Below, piece after piece: positions 1 through 6,565 of a stretch of DNA of 10,438 nucleotides (its first letter is position 1; each line of letters starts with the position of its first letter). Source of the DNA: Bacteroidales bacterium (lineage in GTDB: Bacteria > Bacteroidota > Bacteroidia > Bacteroidales > 4484-276); assembly GCA_018400545.1 (NCBI GenBank), contig JAGYLT010000059.1, forward strand, positions 1 to 10,438, read 5' to 3'. A model generated the notes under the pieces. That model saw nothing but the letters and a program-made list of their open reading frames with translations, did not search any database and was not told where the DNA came from. The position numbers were made by a program, and so were the translations under genes.

Positions 1-568
1 TCCTGATCAGCAGTTCAGGATCCGGGAAATCTTTGGTGAAAAGATAATCCGAGATAAGCGATTCGTTGATATCATCAATTTCCAATTCATTGTTTTTATG
101 ATCACTGGCTATCTTTTTAACAGCTTCCACTATTTCGAAATGAGAACTGTAGCTGAGTGCCAGCACCAGGTTCATCCGTGTGTTGTATTTTGTTTCTTCG
201 ATGGCATATTGCAGTCTTTTACGGACATCATTGCCGAGTGCATCAAGATTTCCGATAGCCCGGAGGCGGATATCATTTTTGTTGAGGGTTTTAATCTCAA
301 CACTGATGGTTCGGAGCAAAAGTTTCATCAGGGCTTCAACTTCCATCCTGGGCCGTTTCCAGTTTTCTGTGGAGAAGGCGTAGAGTGTAAGATATTCGAT
401 GCCGAGTTCTGCTGCCGCTTCAGCAGTCTGGCGAACAGATTCCACACCATTTTCATGCCCGAAAATTCTCAGCTTTCCCCGCTTCTTGGCCCAACGTCCA
501 TTGCCGTCCATGATCACCGCAATGTGTCGTGGAAGCTTCGATTTGTCGATCCTGTCTTTGTAGCTCAT
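1..568 (-). CDS. uppS: Isoprenyl transferase (undecaprenyl diphosphate synthase), 3' end cut by the window edge
   Basis: Cis-prenyltransferase that condenses isopentenyl diphosphate units onto farnesyl diphosphate to make the C55 lipid carrier for peptidoglycan and surface glycans; cytosolic, membrane-associated. The reverse strand reads from an ATG at 568, and an in-frame TAA a few codons upstream excludes an ATG further out. Visible signatures are HIAVIMDGNGRW at residues 15-26 (Asp21 is the catalytic/diphosphate-binding Asp), FGHENG at 36-41, LTLYAFSTENWKRP near residues 63-76, and PDPELLIR running into the window edge. About 189 codons are present. The family is usually about 245 residues, so the last quarter, with the rest of the IPP-binding motif, is missing. 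The usual Arg after the YGG/YSS motif is His here (SYSSHFEI). It follows the DUF6089 gene with a 92-base gap that holds its own promoter. In relatives bamA commonly follows; here that would lie outside the window. Identification is firm. Confidence 0.95.
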   Translation of the reverse strand, partial: MSYKDRIDKSKLPRHIAVIMDGNGRWAKKRGKLRIFGHENGVESVRQTAEAAAELGIEYLTLYAFSTENWKRPRMEVEALMKLLLRTISVEIKTLNKNDIRLRAIGNLDALGNDVRKRLQYAIEETKYNTRMNLVLALSYSSHFEIVEAVKKIASDHKNNELEIDDINESLISDYLFTKDFPDPELLIR

Positions 569-649
569 TCGCTTATCCGATCGGTTTTTTCTGCGTAATT
601 ATTTGTTTTCCTTTACTTTAGGCTGAATCAACCTGCAATTTAAGGCCTG

Positions 650-681
650 CAAAAGTAGGATTAATTATTCGAATTCTCAAA
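650..681 (-). promoter_or_regulatory. Bacteroidota-type promoter for uppS
   Basis: On the minus strand a -33 element TTTG (681-678) is followed after 20 bases by a -7 element TACTTTTG (657-650). This is a full match to the Bacteroidota primary sigma consensus TTTG-N19/20-TAnnTTTG. The -33 box lies inside the last codons of the DUF6089 gene and the -7 box just after its stop. The predicted start of transcription near 643 would leave a leader of about 75 bases before the uppS ATG. It implies uppS can be expressed independently of the upstream genes. Confidence 0.6.
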
Positions 682-1482
682 ATCGCGGCATGTAGTTTTC
701 TCTCCAAGCCTGAACCGGTAAGTGATGGAAATCCCGGCAAATGAATACCAGTCGTTATCGTTTGGATTACCGCGTTGCATCCCGGGATCGTGTTTTGTTA
801 CCGACGGGTCTGACAGGTACTGTGCCATTCCGATTTGATTGGGATCTGAAATGGTTGAGAAATCGAAGTAATAACCTTCGCTCACATCGTCCAGATAATC
901 TGTAAATGTTTTTCTCAGCCCCCATTCCAGCCCTATTCCCAGCCGGTCGGCAACACTGTATTTAAATCCGAATCCGAAAACGGCAGCTATGCCATACAGG
1001 TTGTAATTATCCACGGTTCCTTCGGTTCCCAGACCTCTTAATTCCTGAAATGTGCCTTCATACGGCGCTCTTGGATTGAAGGTGAAATAGCCGGGCCCGA
1101 CAAAAATGAAGGGCGAAAAGAAATTCTTTTTACTTCCGGTGAAATATTCCAGAAAATTAAATTCAGCGATTATTGAAATCTCTGTAATTGAAGACCTGAA
1201 ACGCAAATTCCGCTGCTCGTTGGCCTTGCTAACGGCATCGTCGCCGGCAACGCTGCCACTTAAAAAGTTGAACCGGGCCGACCAGCGTTCGTCTAAATTC
1301 AGGCGGATCAAGCCTCCAAATGCAGGCCGGGTAAAGAAAAACTGTTTGTCAGGATTTAGTTCACCCAAATAGTAAGTCCCTCCAACCATACCACCGACTT
1401 CCATATCCTGGGCCCGGCCATTAAGGGGAAGCATCAGAATTAAGACTATGAATGGAGAGAGAAATTTCTTAAGCATACTCAT
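661..1482 (-). CDS. DUF6089 family outer-membrane beta-barrel protein
   Basis: Predicted outer-membrane protein of the DUF6089 family, found next to uppS in many Bacteroidota; its molecular role is not established. A Sec signal peptide (residues 1-24, hydrophobic core then GRAQ) is followed by alternating amphipathic strands. The family hallmarks I recognise are GGTYYLGELNPDKQF near residues 34-48, the RPAFGG segment near 52-57, ERNL/NLRF-type strand text near 90, SPFIFVGPGYFTFNPRAPY near 123-141, LGTEGT near 151-156, EWGLRKTFTDYLDDVSEGYY near 186-205, and NDNDWYSFAGISITYRF near the C-terminus. Length (273 aa) is normal. The ATG at 1482 directly abuts the TAA of the upstream lipoprotein gene, so translational coupling is likely; a second in-frame ATG two codons later is possible. 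Inference: it acts with that lipoprotein at the outer membrane. Confidence 0.88.
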   Translation of the reverse strand: MSMLKKFLSPFIVLILMLPLNGRAQDMEVGGMVGGTYYLGELNPDKQFFFTRPAFGGLIRLNLDERWSARFNFLSGSVAGDDAVSKANEQRNLRFRSSITEISIIAEFNFLEYFTGSKKNFFSPFIFVGPGYFTFNPRAPYEGTFQELRGLGTEGTVDNYNLYGIAAVFGFGFKYSVADRLGIGLEWGLRKTFTDYLDDVSEGYYFDFSTISDPNQIGMAQYLSDPSVTKHDPGMQRGNPNDNDWYSFAGISITYRFRLGEKTTCRDFENSNN

Positions 1483-2130
1483 TTATTTTCTGTAGGTGGC
1501 TTTATGGGTTTGATACTCATCCGGTAATTCAACATGGTAATCGAGGCTCAGGCCGCTGTAATCGCATTTAACCCAGCCATTACCGGAAACAATGGTGTCC
1601 TGGTCACCGTAAGCAATTTCAAAATGCCCGGCAGAATCAGGTTGTATAATCACTTCGAAGTGATTACCAAAATTGTTGAAGTTTTGAACCGTAAAAAAAT
1701 CCTGGGTCTGGAAAGTCCGCTCGATAAAAACGGGATAATTGCTTATCCGTCGGGGAACTACGGATAACAGCGTATCGGTTACGGAAAAACCACCTTCAAA
1801 AAAACCGGTTGAAAATGCTTCAACAACAACAGTCCTTTGTTCAAAGGCCATGTTGTTATCTGCATCAATGGCCGTGTAATCCAGGTAGTACACATCTGCA
1901 ATATCCGTATTCACTTCCCCCGAAATTTCATACGCATTCCCATCAATATCTTTATCGTCGGCTACTGCAGCACCACGTTCATGGTACTCACATCCAAGCA
2001 ACACCGTGTCAGGATTACGACCTATCAGTTTGATTACAGGCGGTATTTTATCCTCCTGAACTTTCTGGCAACCTGAAGCAATCAGGAGAACAACACTAAA
2101 CAATAAAAGCCCCTTTTTGAGATGAAACAT
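1483..2130 (-). CDS. Lipoprotein with a DUF5011 (immunoglobulin-like) domain
   Basis: Predicted lipoprotein of 215 aa, function unknown. The N-terminus has two lysines, a hydrophobic core and a lipobox IASGC with the acylated Cys at residue 21. Residues about 29-104 match the DUF5011/HYR-like Ig fold of Bacteroidota surface proteins: DKIPPVIKLIG, then a G(C)EYHERGAAVADDKDIDG segment, then VYYLDYTAIDADNNMAFEQR. The remaining ~110 residues (FEGGFSVTD onwards) form a second, strand-rich domain I cannot assign with confidence; the overall plan resembles BT_2262-type lipoproteins. The residues after the Cys (QKVQED) are somewhat like a lipoprotein export signal for surface display, which is inference. 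Its stop codon touches the start of the DUF6089 gene, so the two are almost certainly co-translated. No clear TAnnTTTG promoter is seen in the 164 bases upstream. Confidence 0.82.
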   Translation of the reverse strand: MFHLKKGLLLFSVVLLIASGCQKVQEDKIPPVIKLIGRNPDTVLLGCEYHERGAAVADDKDIDGNAYEISGEVNTDIADVYYLDYTAIDADNNMAFEQRTVVVEAFSTGFFEGGFSVTDTLLSVVPRRISNYPVFIERTFQTQDFFTVQNFNNFGNHFEVIIQPDSAGHFEIAYGDQDTIVSGNGWVKCDYSGLSLDYHVELPDEYQTHKATYRK

Positions 2131-2265
2131 GGTTTGTACTTCAGAATTCCATTCATAAACTCATGGAGTGCATTTTTAGTATGTAATCAGCTATTTAGAT
2201 GGATAACAAGGAAAGAGGAGGTGTTTGAGGTGGGGAAGACCGGGATCAAAATTGAATGGTCTTTG

Positions 2266-2280
2266 AGGCCTGTCAGGTCT
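2266..2280. repeat. Short quasi-palindrome (AGGCCTG T CAGGTCT) between nadK and the DUF5011 lipoprotein gene
   Basis: Arms AGGCCTG (2266-2272) and CAGGTCT (2274-2280) around a single T pair fully if one G-U pair is allowed in the plus-strand RNA. It lies 15 bases beyond the nadK stop. The core CCTGTCAGG resembles a CCTGTCAGGTCT-type hairpin repeat I have often seen between genes in Bacteroidota. It could be a decayed copy of such an element or a weak transcription stop. There is no U-run right after the stem on the minus strand, so a Rho-independent terminator is not well supported. Confidence 0.35.
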
Positions 2281-2294
2281 TGAAAAGCAGCGCC

Positions 2295-3173
2295 TCAATT
2301 CCGCTGATCTTTGCCCCAAAGGAGCTTTTCGCGGATGGTGGAGAAGAAATCTTTGTTGGGTAGCTGGATCAGATTGAGTTTGAAATCTGCCCGCCGGATG
2401 ACCAGTTCAACCGAATTATTGATGGTTTGATACCTGGAATCGAGCCCTACCTGGTATAATTGGTTTCGCCCGCTCACCTTCAGCCTGATCTCCTGGTTAT
2501 CCGGGATCACAATCGGGCGGACGGTAAGGTTATGGCTGGCGATAGGTGTGATTACAAAATTTTCGGATCCCGGTGTAATGATGGGCCCGTAACAGCTAAG
2601 CGAATATGCCGTGGAGCCGGTGGGGGTGGCCACAATTAAACCATCAGCCCAATAGGTATTTAAAAAATTATCGTTTACATGCACGCCTACCACAGCCAGC
2701 GAGTTGGTGTCGGTTTTTGTGATGGAAAGCTCGTTGAGGGCATAGTTAAGATCACCAAAAAGGCCTTCGGGGCTTTCAAGCCGCAGGAGGGTTCGTTGCT
2801 CGAGTGTGTAATTACCGGCCATAACTTTATCGATGGCAGGGAGAATATCCTCACGTGAAATACTCGACAGGAATCCCAGCCTGCCCAGGTTTACGCCAAG
2901 AACAGGAATGCCGGAATCCCGCACCAATGAAATGGTGTCGAGCAGGGTGCCATCGCCACCTATCGAAAACAGGATGTCCGCTTTATTTTTAAGCTGATGG
3001 TGCGTTTTAAAGGTTTCAAAATCGCAGTGTATGGAAACCTTGTTCCTGATTTTTTCGAGAAAAGGTTCAAAAACCATCAAACTGCAATTCACGTTTTTCA
3101 GCTTGTCGATGAGTTGTTGCAGATATAATGCACCATCATCAGAAAACGATTTGCCGAAAATCCCAATTTTCAT
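2295..3173 (-). CDS. nadK: NAD kinase
   Basis: Cytosolic enzyme that phosphorylates NAD(+) to NADP(+), the sole route to NADP(H). It is 292 aa, a normal length, starting at the ATG at 3173. The N-terminal Rossmann-like domain carries the catalytic SIGGDGTLLD motif (GGDGT at residues 72-76). The NE motif (Asn147-Glu148) and ADGLIVATPTGSTAYSLS (176-193) form the NAD-binding core, and GLDSR near 243-247 occupies the place of the DGQ-type motif. One departure is seen: the usual GGP after the TPTGSTAY segment reads YGP (Tyr195). The second Gly is kept, so activity is expected. It sits between the Omp85-like gene upstream (108-base gap) and the DUF5011 lipoprotein gene downstream (164-base gap). 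The upstream gap holds a TACATTTG element and an 8-bp inverted repeat. Identification is firm. Confidence 0.95.
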   Translation of the reverse strand: MKIGIFGKSFSDDGALYLQQLIDKLKNVNCSLMVFEPFLEKIRNKVSIHCDFETFKTHHQLKNKADILFSIGGDGTLLDTISLVRDSGIPVLGVNLGRLGFLSSISREDILPAIDKVMAGNYTLEQRTLLRLESPEGLFGDLNYALNELSITKTDTNSLAVVGVHVNDNFLNTYWADGLIVATPTGSTAYSLSCYGPIITPGSENFVITPIASHNLTVRPIVIPDNQEIRLKVSGRNQLYQVGLDSRYQTINNSVELVIRRADFKLNLIQLPNKDFFSTIREKLLWGKDQRN

Positions 3174-3192
3174 TTTTAACCTGTTATTGGAA

Positions 3193-3214
3193 AAATCAGT
3201 ACGGAAACTGATTT
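3193..3214. repeat. Perfect 8-bp inverted repeat in the nadK leader
   Basis: AAATCAGT (3193-3200) and ACTGATTT (3207-3214) are exact reverse complements around ACGGAA. It lies inside the predicted nadK leader, about 20 bases before the ATG. On the nadK (minus) strand the stem is followed by a run of five T residues that includes the end of the stem. It could be an operator, a weak attenuator or a leader hairpin. The stem is A/T-rich, so stability is low. It shares the sequence GAAACTGAT and the upstream ATCAG with the inverted repeat at 6533-6549. Confidence 0.45.
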
Positions 3215-3247
3215 GTTGTTTGGCTACAAACTTAATGAATAATGCTT

Positions 3248-3255
3248 CAAATGTA
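3248..3255 (-). promoter_or_regulatory. Probable -7 element for nadK
   Basis: TACATTTG on the minus strand matches the Bacteroidota TAnnTTTG -7 consensus. The expected -33 region about 19-21 bases upstream is T-rich but has no exact TTTG at the usual spacing. The predicted transcript would start near 3241, with a leader of about 68 bases that contains the inverted repeat at 3193-3214. Confidence 0.4.
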
Positions 3256-3281
3256 TGATTGGTTTAAACAAAAAAATAAAG

Positions 3282-4745
3282 TTACAGGGTATTTGCCACA
3301 TGAAAAAATACGCCCGTTTCACCTTCCCGGTTTAACGAAAAATCTACCCTGAAAACCATGTCGTAATAGGTAACGAGGTCGATACCAATGCCGGTGCCTA
3401 ACATGAATTTATTAGCCAGCTCGTTTCCCTCTGTATCTTTAAAATCTTCAACATATCCTGCATCGAAAAACAAATTGAGGTACATCGCATAATGAATTTT
3501 TCCGAATTTATCGCCGGGGATGAAACCAATCTTTTTAACCTTTGTGGGTAAAATATTGTAGGTAACGGTGTTTTTCGACAGGACATAGCTTTGGCCATCC
3601 ACAACGTATAATTCGTAGCCCCGCACAAAATTTCTTCCATAGCCCAGGCCCCGCTGGTAAAAAAAAGGCTGGTTCCGCGATGTGGAAATCTTTCCGGTCC
3701 AGTCGGTACTGAAATAAAATCGTTTATACACATTCCAGTATTTTCGGTACGAACCCTGCAAGAACATCATCGAAATATCTCCATCCTTAAAAATGCCAAA
3801 CCCGCTCTTTACCAGATTGCCTTCAAAATATTCACCAATGAGCGGATATACTTTCGAGTCGCGCCGGTCGCTGGTAAACCTGTATTGCATGGTTAAATAT
3901 TCATTGATGGTTTCACTGTTAAATGAATAATCCGGGTTGAGCTTTAACAATGTATCTCCAAAAACGTAGTAGTTATATCTTAACGATACCAGGTGGTGGT
4001 GATACAAAGAAGGACGATGCGTGAGGTTAAAATAGGAATAAAAGTTTTTAAAGATGTTTTCGTCGTCGTCCCTGAAATTTTCATGCTTATTGCCCTCCGT
4101 AGTGTAGGCAACTTCGTGATTTTGCGAAAACCCGACGCCAAAGCCGGCTCCAATAGTTTGCTTTTTATTTATGTATGGAACATTGTAGCTCACCTGATAG
4201 GTTTCGCTCCATCCAAACCGCAACAGCATGTTCAGCTTTTCCATGCGGCCCCTCATGTTTTCTTTCACCAGCAGCAATCCGTAAGATATCCGGTTGAAAT
4301 CCCTGGTTTCCCACCAGGTGTTAAAGTTTCTGTCAGAAAGCTCAAAAATGGGAATTGGCCACAAATACCAGCGTTCGATAAACCGGATATGAACCTCAAT
4401 ATGTGAAAAATTTCCCTGCGTAATAACGGAATCGTGAATGGTTACGAAATTAAAAAGCGAAGTGTTCAGAAGGTTTTCTCTGGATCTGGTAAGCTTCTTT
4501 GCCAGTTGATATGCCGGTATGGTATCGCCCTTTTTAAAGGTGAGTTCCCGAAGAATGATAAAATCTTTGGTTACTTTATTACCGCACAGCTTAACCGAAT
4601 CCACGATCAGCTTTACATCAAGATCATTGGTATTCGAATAAATCAACACACTGTCGTATGCTGATCCCGAAATTACCTGTGCCTTGCGCTGACCGTAAAC
4701 CGCGCCAAATACCAGAAGAATGGTGCACAATAAAGTTAGCCTCAT
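3282..4745 (-). CDS. BamA/TamA family (Omp85/D15-like) outer-membrane protein with a single POTRA domain
   Basis: Predicted outer-membrane beta-barrel of the Omp85 superfamily. It has a signal peptide (residues 1-18, ending VYG before Gln), a short linker, and one POTRA-like domain at about 44-124 (VDSVKLCGNKVTKDFIILRE, then LFNFVTI). Next comes the ERWYLWPIPIFELSDRNF segment (124-141) that links POTRA to barrel in small Bacteroidota members. The rest (about 150-487) is strand-rich with typical features such as GLLLVKENMRGR, RRDSKVYP, RNQPFFYQRGLGYG and RGYELYVVDGQ. At 487 aa with one POTRA it is not BamA itself, which is about 850 aa with five POTRAs. Members of this superfamily insert or export proteins or lipids, but the substrate here is unknown. 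It sits between the CBS gene (69-base gap) and nadK, an insertion into a block I recall as often having CBS and nadK adjacent. An 'outer membrane protein assembly factor' label from automated annotation would be a guess. Confidence 0.88.
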   Translation of the reverse strand: MRLTLLCTILLVFGAVYGQRKAQVISGSAYDSVLIYSNTNDLDVKLIVDSVKLCGNKVTKDFIILRELTFKKGDTIPAYQLAKKLTRSRENLLNTSLFNFVTIHDSVITQGNFSHIEVHIRFIERWYLWPIPIFELSDRNFNTWWETRDFNRISYGLLLVKENMRGRMEKLNMLLRFGWSETYQVSYNVPYINKKQTIGAGFGVGFSQNHEVAYTTEGNKHENFRDDDENIFKNFYSYFNLTHRPSLYHHHLVSLRYNYYVFGDTLLKLNPDYSFNSETINEYLTMQYRFTSDRRDSKVYPLIGEYFEGNLVKSGFGIFKDGDISMMFLQGSYRKYWNVYKRFYFSTDWTGKISTSRNQPFFYQRGLGYGRNFVRGYELYVVDGQSYVLSKNTVTYNILPTKVKKIGFIPGDKFGKIHYAMYLNLFFDAGYVEDFKDTEGNELANKFMLGTGIGIDLVTYYDMVFRVDFSLNREGETGVFFHVANTL

Positions 4746-4767
4746 GCGATTTCCGATTGCAAAAGAT

Positions 4768-4775
4768 CAAAAGTA
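4768..4775 (-). promoter_or_regulatory. Probable -7 element for the Omp85-like gene
   Basis: TACTTTTG on the minus strand, identical to the uppS -7 element. It would start transcription near 4761, about 16 bases before the ATG at 4745. No exact TTTG is present at the -33 spacing; the region upstream is T/C-rich. It suggests this gene can be transcribed separately from the CBS gene. Confidence 0.42.
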
Positions 4776-4814
4776 GTTGAAAAAATGAAAGGGGCAGGAA
4801 ACAGGAAGCTCTCA

Positions 4815-5480
4815 CTACATTTTCAGGTAATGCATCAGGGAGTCGTACCTGTCGCGCAGCAATTCCTCATCTTTTTCGTTTTCTCCAAAATAAGCGTTAA
4901 TATCGTAATCGAACCGGATAAATGTCTGGATTACAGGCTCGATATTAATTTTATTCAATTTAAGTGTGATTTGTAGTAGTGTTGACCCCGGAGCACTATG
5001 AACACCTACACTCAGGATTTTAATGTCGTTTGATTCGACCAGCCGGGCAATCTCAGCCAGTGAAAAATCTTTTTCATTTACATGAAGAATGATAATACCC
5101 CCCGGATTTTTCACCGATAAAATGTCGGAGGTGGCATTAAGCAGGTCTTCGCCGTTAATGGCACCGAGGTAATAATTGTTTTGGTCGGTTACCGGAATCA
5201 GGCTCAACCTGTTTTCTACCATCACCTGCAGAGCGTTGTAACAATGATCGTGCTGATTAACACTGAAGAGGTGCAGGAATCTTGAGAATTCATGCACAGG
5301 CATGGATTCATCATTGGCCTGCAGCAAGTCGTCACCAGAAATGAGTCCTAGCAACTTTTTATCCTGGATTACCGGCAGGTGGCCAATGCGCACTTCATCC
5401 ATCTGTCGCAGCGCTGCAGAAACCTTATCGCCGGGCTCCAGCGGAATGATAACATCGTTTATGAGTTCAATGGCTGTCAT
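4815..5480 (-). CDS. CBS-pair protein with C-terminal ACT-like domain
   Basis: Cytosolic regulatory protein of 221 aa, target unknown. From the ATG at 5480 it begins MTAIELINDVIIPLEPGD, the usual beginning of this Bacteroidota family; an ATG nine codons upstream is in frame but adds residues without family support. Two CBS motifs follow: about 1-60 (VSAALRQMDEVRIGHLPVIQDKKLLGLISGDDLL in two pieces) and about 74-125 (CYNALQVMVENRLSLIPVTD, YLGAINGEDLL). CBS pairs bind adenosine nucleotides such as AMP, ATP or SAM. Residues about 128-200 (GGIIILHVNEKDFSLAEIAR, then ILSVGVHS) look like an ACT-type small-molecule-binding fold. In other Bacteroidota this gene commonly sits beside nadK, which suggests a link to nucleotide or cofactor status. 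Here the Omp85-like gene separates them. It is 82 bases downstream of rsgA. Confidence 0.85.
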   Translation of the reverse strand: MTAIELINDVIIPLEPGDKVSAALRQMDEVRIGHLPVIQDKKLLGLISGDDLLQANDESMPVHEFSRFLHLFSVNQHDHCYNALQVMVENRLSLIPVTDQNNYYLGAINGEDLLNATSDILSVKNPGGIIILHVNEKDFSLAEIARLVESNDIKILSVGVHSAPGSTLLQITLKLNKINIEPVIQTFIRFDYDINAYFGENEKDEELLRDRYDSLMHYLKM

Positions 5481-5562
5481 GCATTCGTATTGATATGAGT
5501 AGAACAACGGTTTTCATGATAACAAATTACATTGCAAAAAGTAAGCCGCTAAATAAAACTTT

Positions 5563-6501
5563 CTACTCCCATTCCCAGAGCTCCTTTTCCAGGTAGTCGT
5601 CGTCATAAATTCGCAGGTAACTTTCGTATCTCGATATCGCGATTTTTCCATCTTCAATGGCTTGTTTCACAGCACATCCGGGTTCATGGATATGTGTGCA
5701 GTTGTTAAAACGGCAATCATGCTGATATCTGCGAAACTCAGGGAACCGTTCGGCAATTTCTTCCCTGCGGAATTCCACCAGCCCGAATTCCTTGATGCCC
5801 GGCGTGTCGATTACGTATCCGCCAAATGACAGCGGGTGCATTTCGGGGAAGGTGGTGGTATGCCTGCCCTTTTTATTATAATCTGAAATGTTCCCGGTTT
5901 TTATGGTAAGACCGGGCTCAAGTTGATTTATCAGTGCTGACTTTCCAACTCCGGAAACCCCTGAAAAAAGATTAACCTTGTCGGTGATTTCTTCTATTAG
6001 CATGGAAACATTTTCCCCTGTCAGCGCCGAAACCCTGAAAGTTTTATATCCTGCATCTTCATAAATACTGCAAAGTTCATCCAGCCTTCTTAAATCAGGT
6101 GGCTGATAAATATCAATCTTATTAAATACCAAAGCTGCCGGGATATGGTATGCTTCGGCGGTAACGAGAAACCGATCGATAAAACCCGCGGTAATTCTGG
6201 GCTCCCTGATGGTAACAACAAGCAGGGCCAAATCGACATTTGCAGCAATAATATGCGAAAGCTTAGATAATTTTGTAGATTTCCGTATGATGTGGTTATC
6301 GCGGGGCAAAATTTCCTTGATCACCCCTATTTCCTGACCATCTGGGATATCCACCACTACCCTGTCGCCCACCGCAACCGGGTTGGTGGTTTTAATGCCT
6401 TTGAGCCTGAATTTACCTTTTATTTTGCAGTTAATCAATTGACCTTCTGATGTCTTCACCAGAAACCAACTGCCTGTAGATTTTATAACCAGTCCTTTCA
6501 A
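5563..6501 (-). CDS. rsgA: Ribosome small-subunit-dependent GTPase A (RsgA)
   Basis: Circularly permuted GTPase that helps late maturation of the 30S ribosomal subunit and dissociates after GTP hydrolysis. 312 aa, normal length. Residues 1-70 form the OB fold (KGLVIKSTGSWFLV). Permuted G motifs are G4 NKID (127-130), G5 SAL (158-160), G1/P-loop GVSGVGKS (181-188), G2 GRHTTT (212-217) and G3 DTPG (232-235). The C-terminal zinc site is Cys263-x4-Cys268-x-His270-x5-Cys276, all present. The start is TTG at 6501, chosen because the family begins at KGLVIKSTGSW and an in-frame TGA lies seven codons upstream with no ATG in between. It is the first gene of the long minus-strand block and is divergent from the PrsW-like gene, sharing a control region of about 65 bases. 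Confidence 0.95.
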   Translation of the reverse strand: MKGLVIKSTGSWFLVKTSEGQLINCKIKGKFRLKGIKTTNPVAVGDRVVVDIPDGQEIGVIKEILPRDNHIIRKSTKLSKLSHIIAANVDLALLVVTIREPRITAGFIDRFLVTAEAYHIPAALVFNKIDIYQPPDLRRLDELCSIYEDAGYKTFRVSALTGENVSMLIEEITDKVNLFSGVSGVGKSALINQLEPGLTIKTGNISDYNKKGRHTTTFPEMHPLSFGGYVIDTPGIKEFGLVEFRREEIAERFPEFRRYQHDCRFNNCTHIHEPGCAVKQAIEDGKIAISRYESYLRIYDDDYLEKELWEWE

Positions 6502-6509
6502 AATTTTTA

Positions 6510-6517
6510 TATTTTTG
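6510..6517 (+). promoter_or_regulatory. Possible -7 element for the PrsW-like gene
   Basis: TATTTTTG on the plus strand matches TAnnTTTG. It would start transcription near 6524, about 40 bases before the GTG at 6566. The upstream -33 position lies in rsgA coding sequence and has no TTTG at normal spacing. If used, it rules out the TTG at 6515 as the start codon, because that TTG lies inside the element. Confidence 0.33.
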
Positions 6518-6520
6518 CTT

Positions 6521-6555
6521 CAAATTTATCAATTATCAGAAACTGATAACGCAAA
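6521..6555 (-). promoter_or_regulatory. Probable rsgA promoter
   Basis: On the minus strand TTTG (6555-6552) and TAAATTTG (6528-6521) match the -33 and -7 consensus, with a spacer of 23 bases, slightly longer than the usual 19-21. Transcription would begin near 6514, leaving a leader of about a dozen bases before the TTG at 6501. A 7-bp inverted repeat fills most of the spacer, the usual place for a repressor site. Confidence 0.4.
6533..6549. repeat. Perfect 7-bp inverted repeat between rsgA and the PrsW-like gene
   Basis: TTATCAG (6533-6539), spacer AAA, CTGATAA (6543-6549). It lies between the candidate -33 and -7 boxes of rsgA and in the predicted leader of the divergent gene, 16 bases before its GTG. 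A DNA-binding-protein site or a small leader hairpin would both fit. It shares GAAACTGAT with the dyad in the nadK leader (3193-3214). Confidence 0.45.
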
Positions 6556-6565
6556 AACGATTATT

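Noticed and set aside
1..20. Inverted repeat TCCTGA...TCAGGA at the window edge
   Set aside because: It lies within uppS codons for the conserved PDPELLIR segment, so it is explained by coding.
98..598. 166-codon plus-strand open frame
   Set aside because: It is antisense to uppS, whose motifs are unmistakable on the minus strand; the plus-strand protein matches nothing.
3398..3733. 111-codon minus-strand open frame
   Set aside because: It overlaps the Omp85-like gene in another frame on the same strand and lacks protein-like features.
5490..5562. Promoter for the CBS gene
   Set aside because: TACTTTTTG and TAATTTG on the minus strand are each one base off the TAnnTTTG spacing, so I did not list either one.
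6515..6565. TTG start for the PrsW-like gene
   Set aside because: It would add 17 polar residues before the first membrane segment and lies inside the candidate -7 element; GTG at 6566 fits better.
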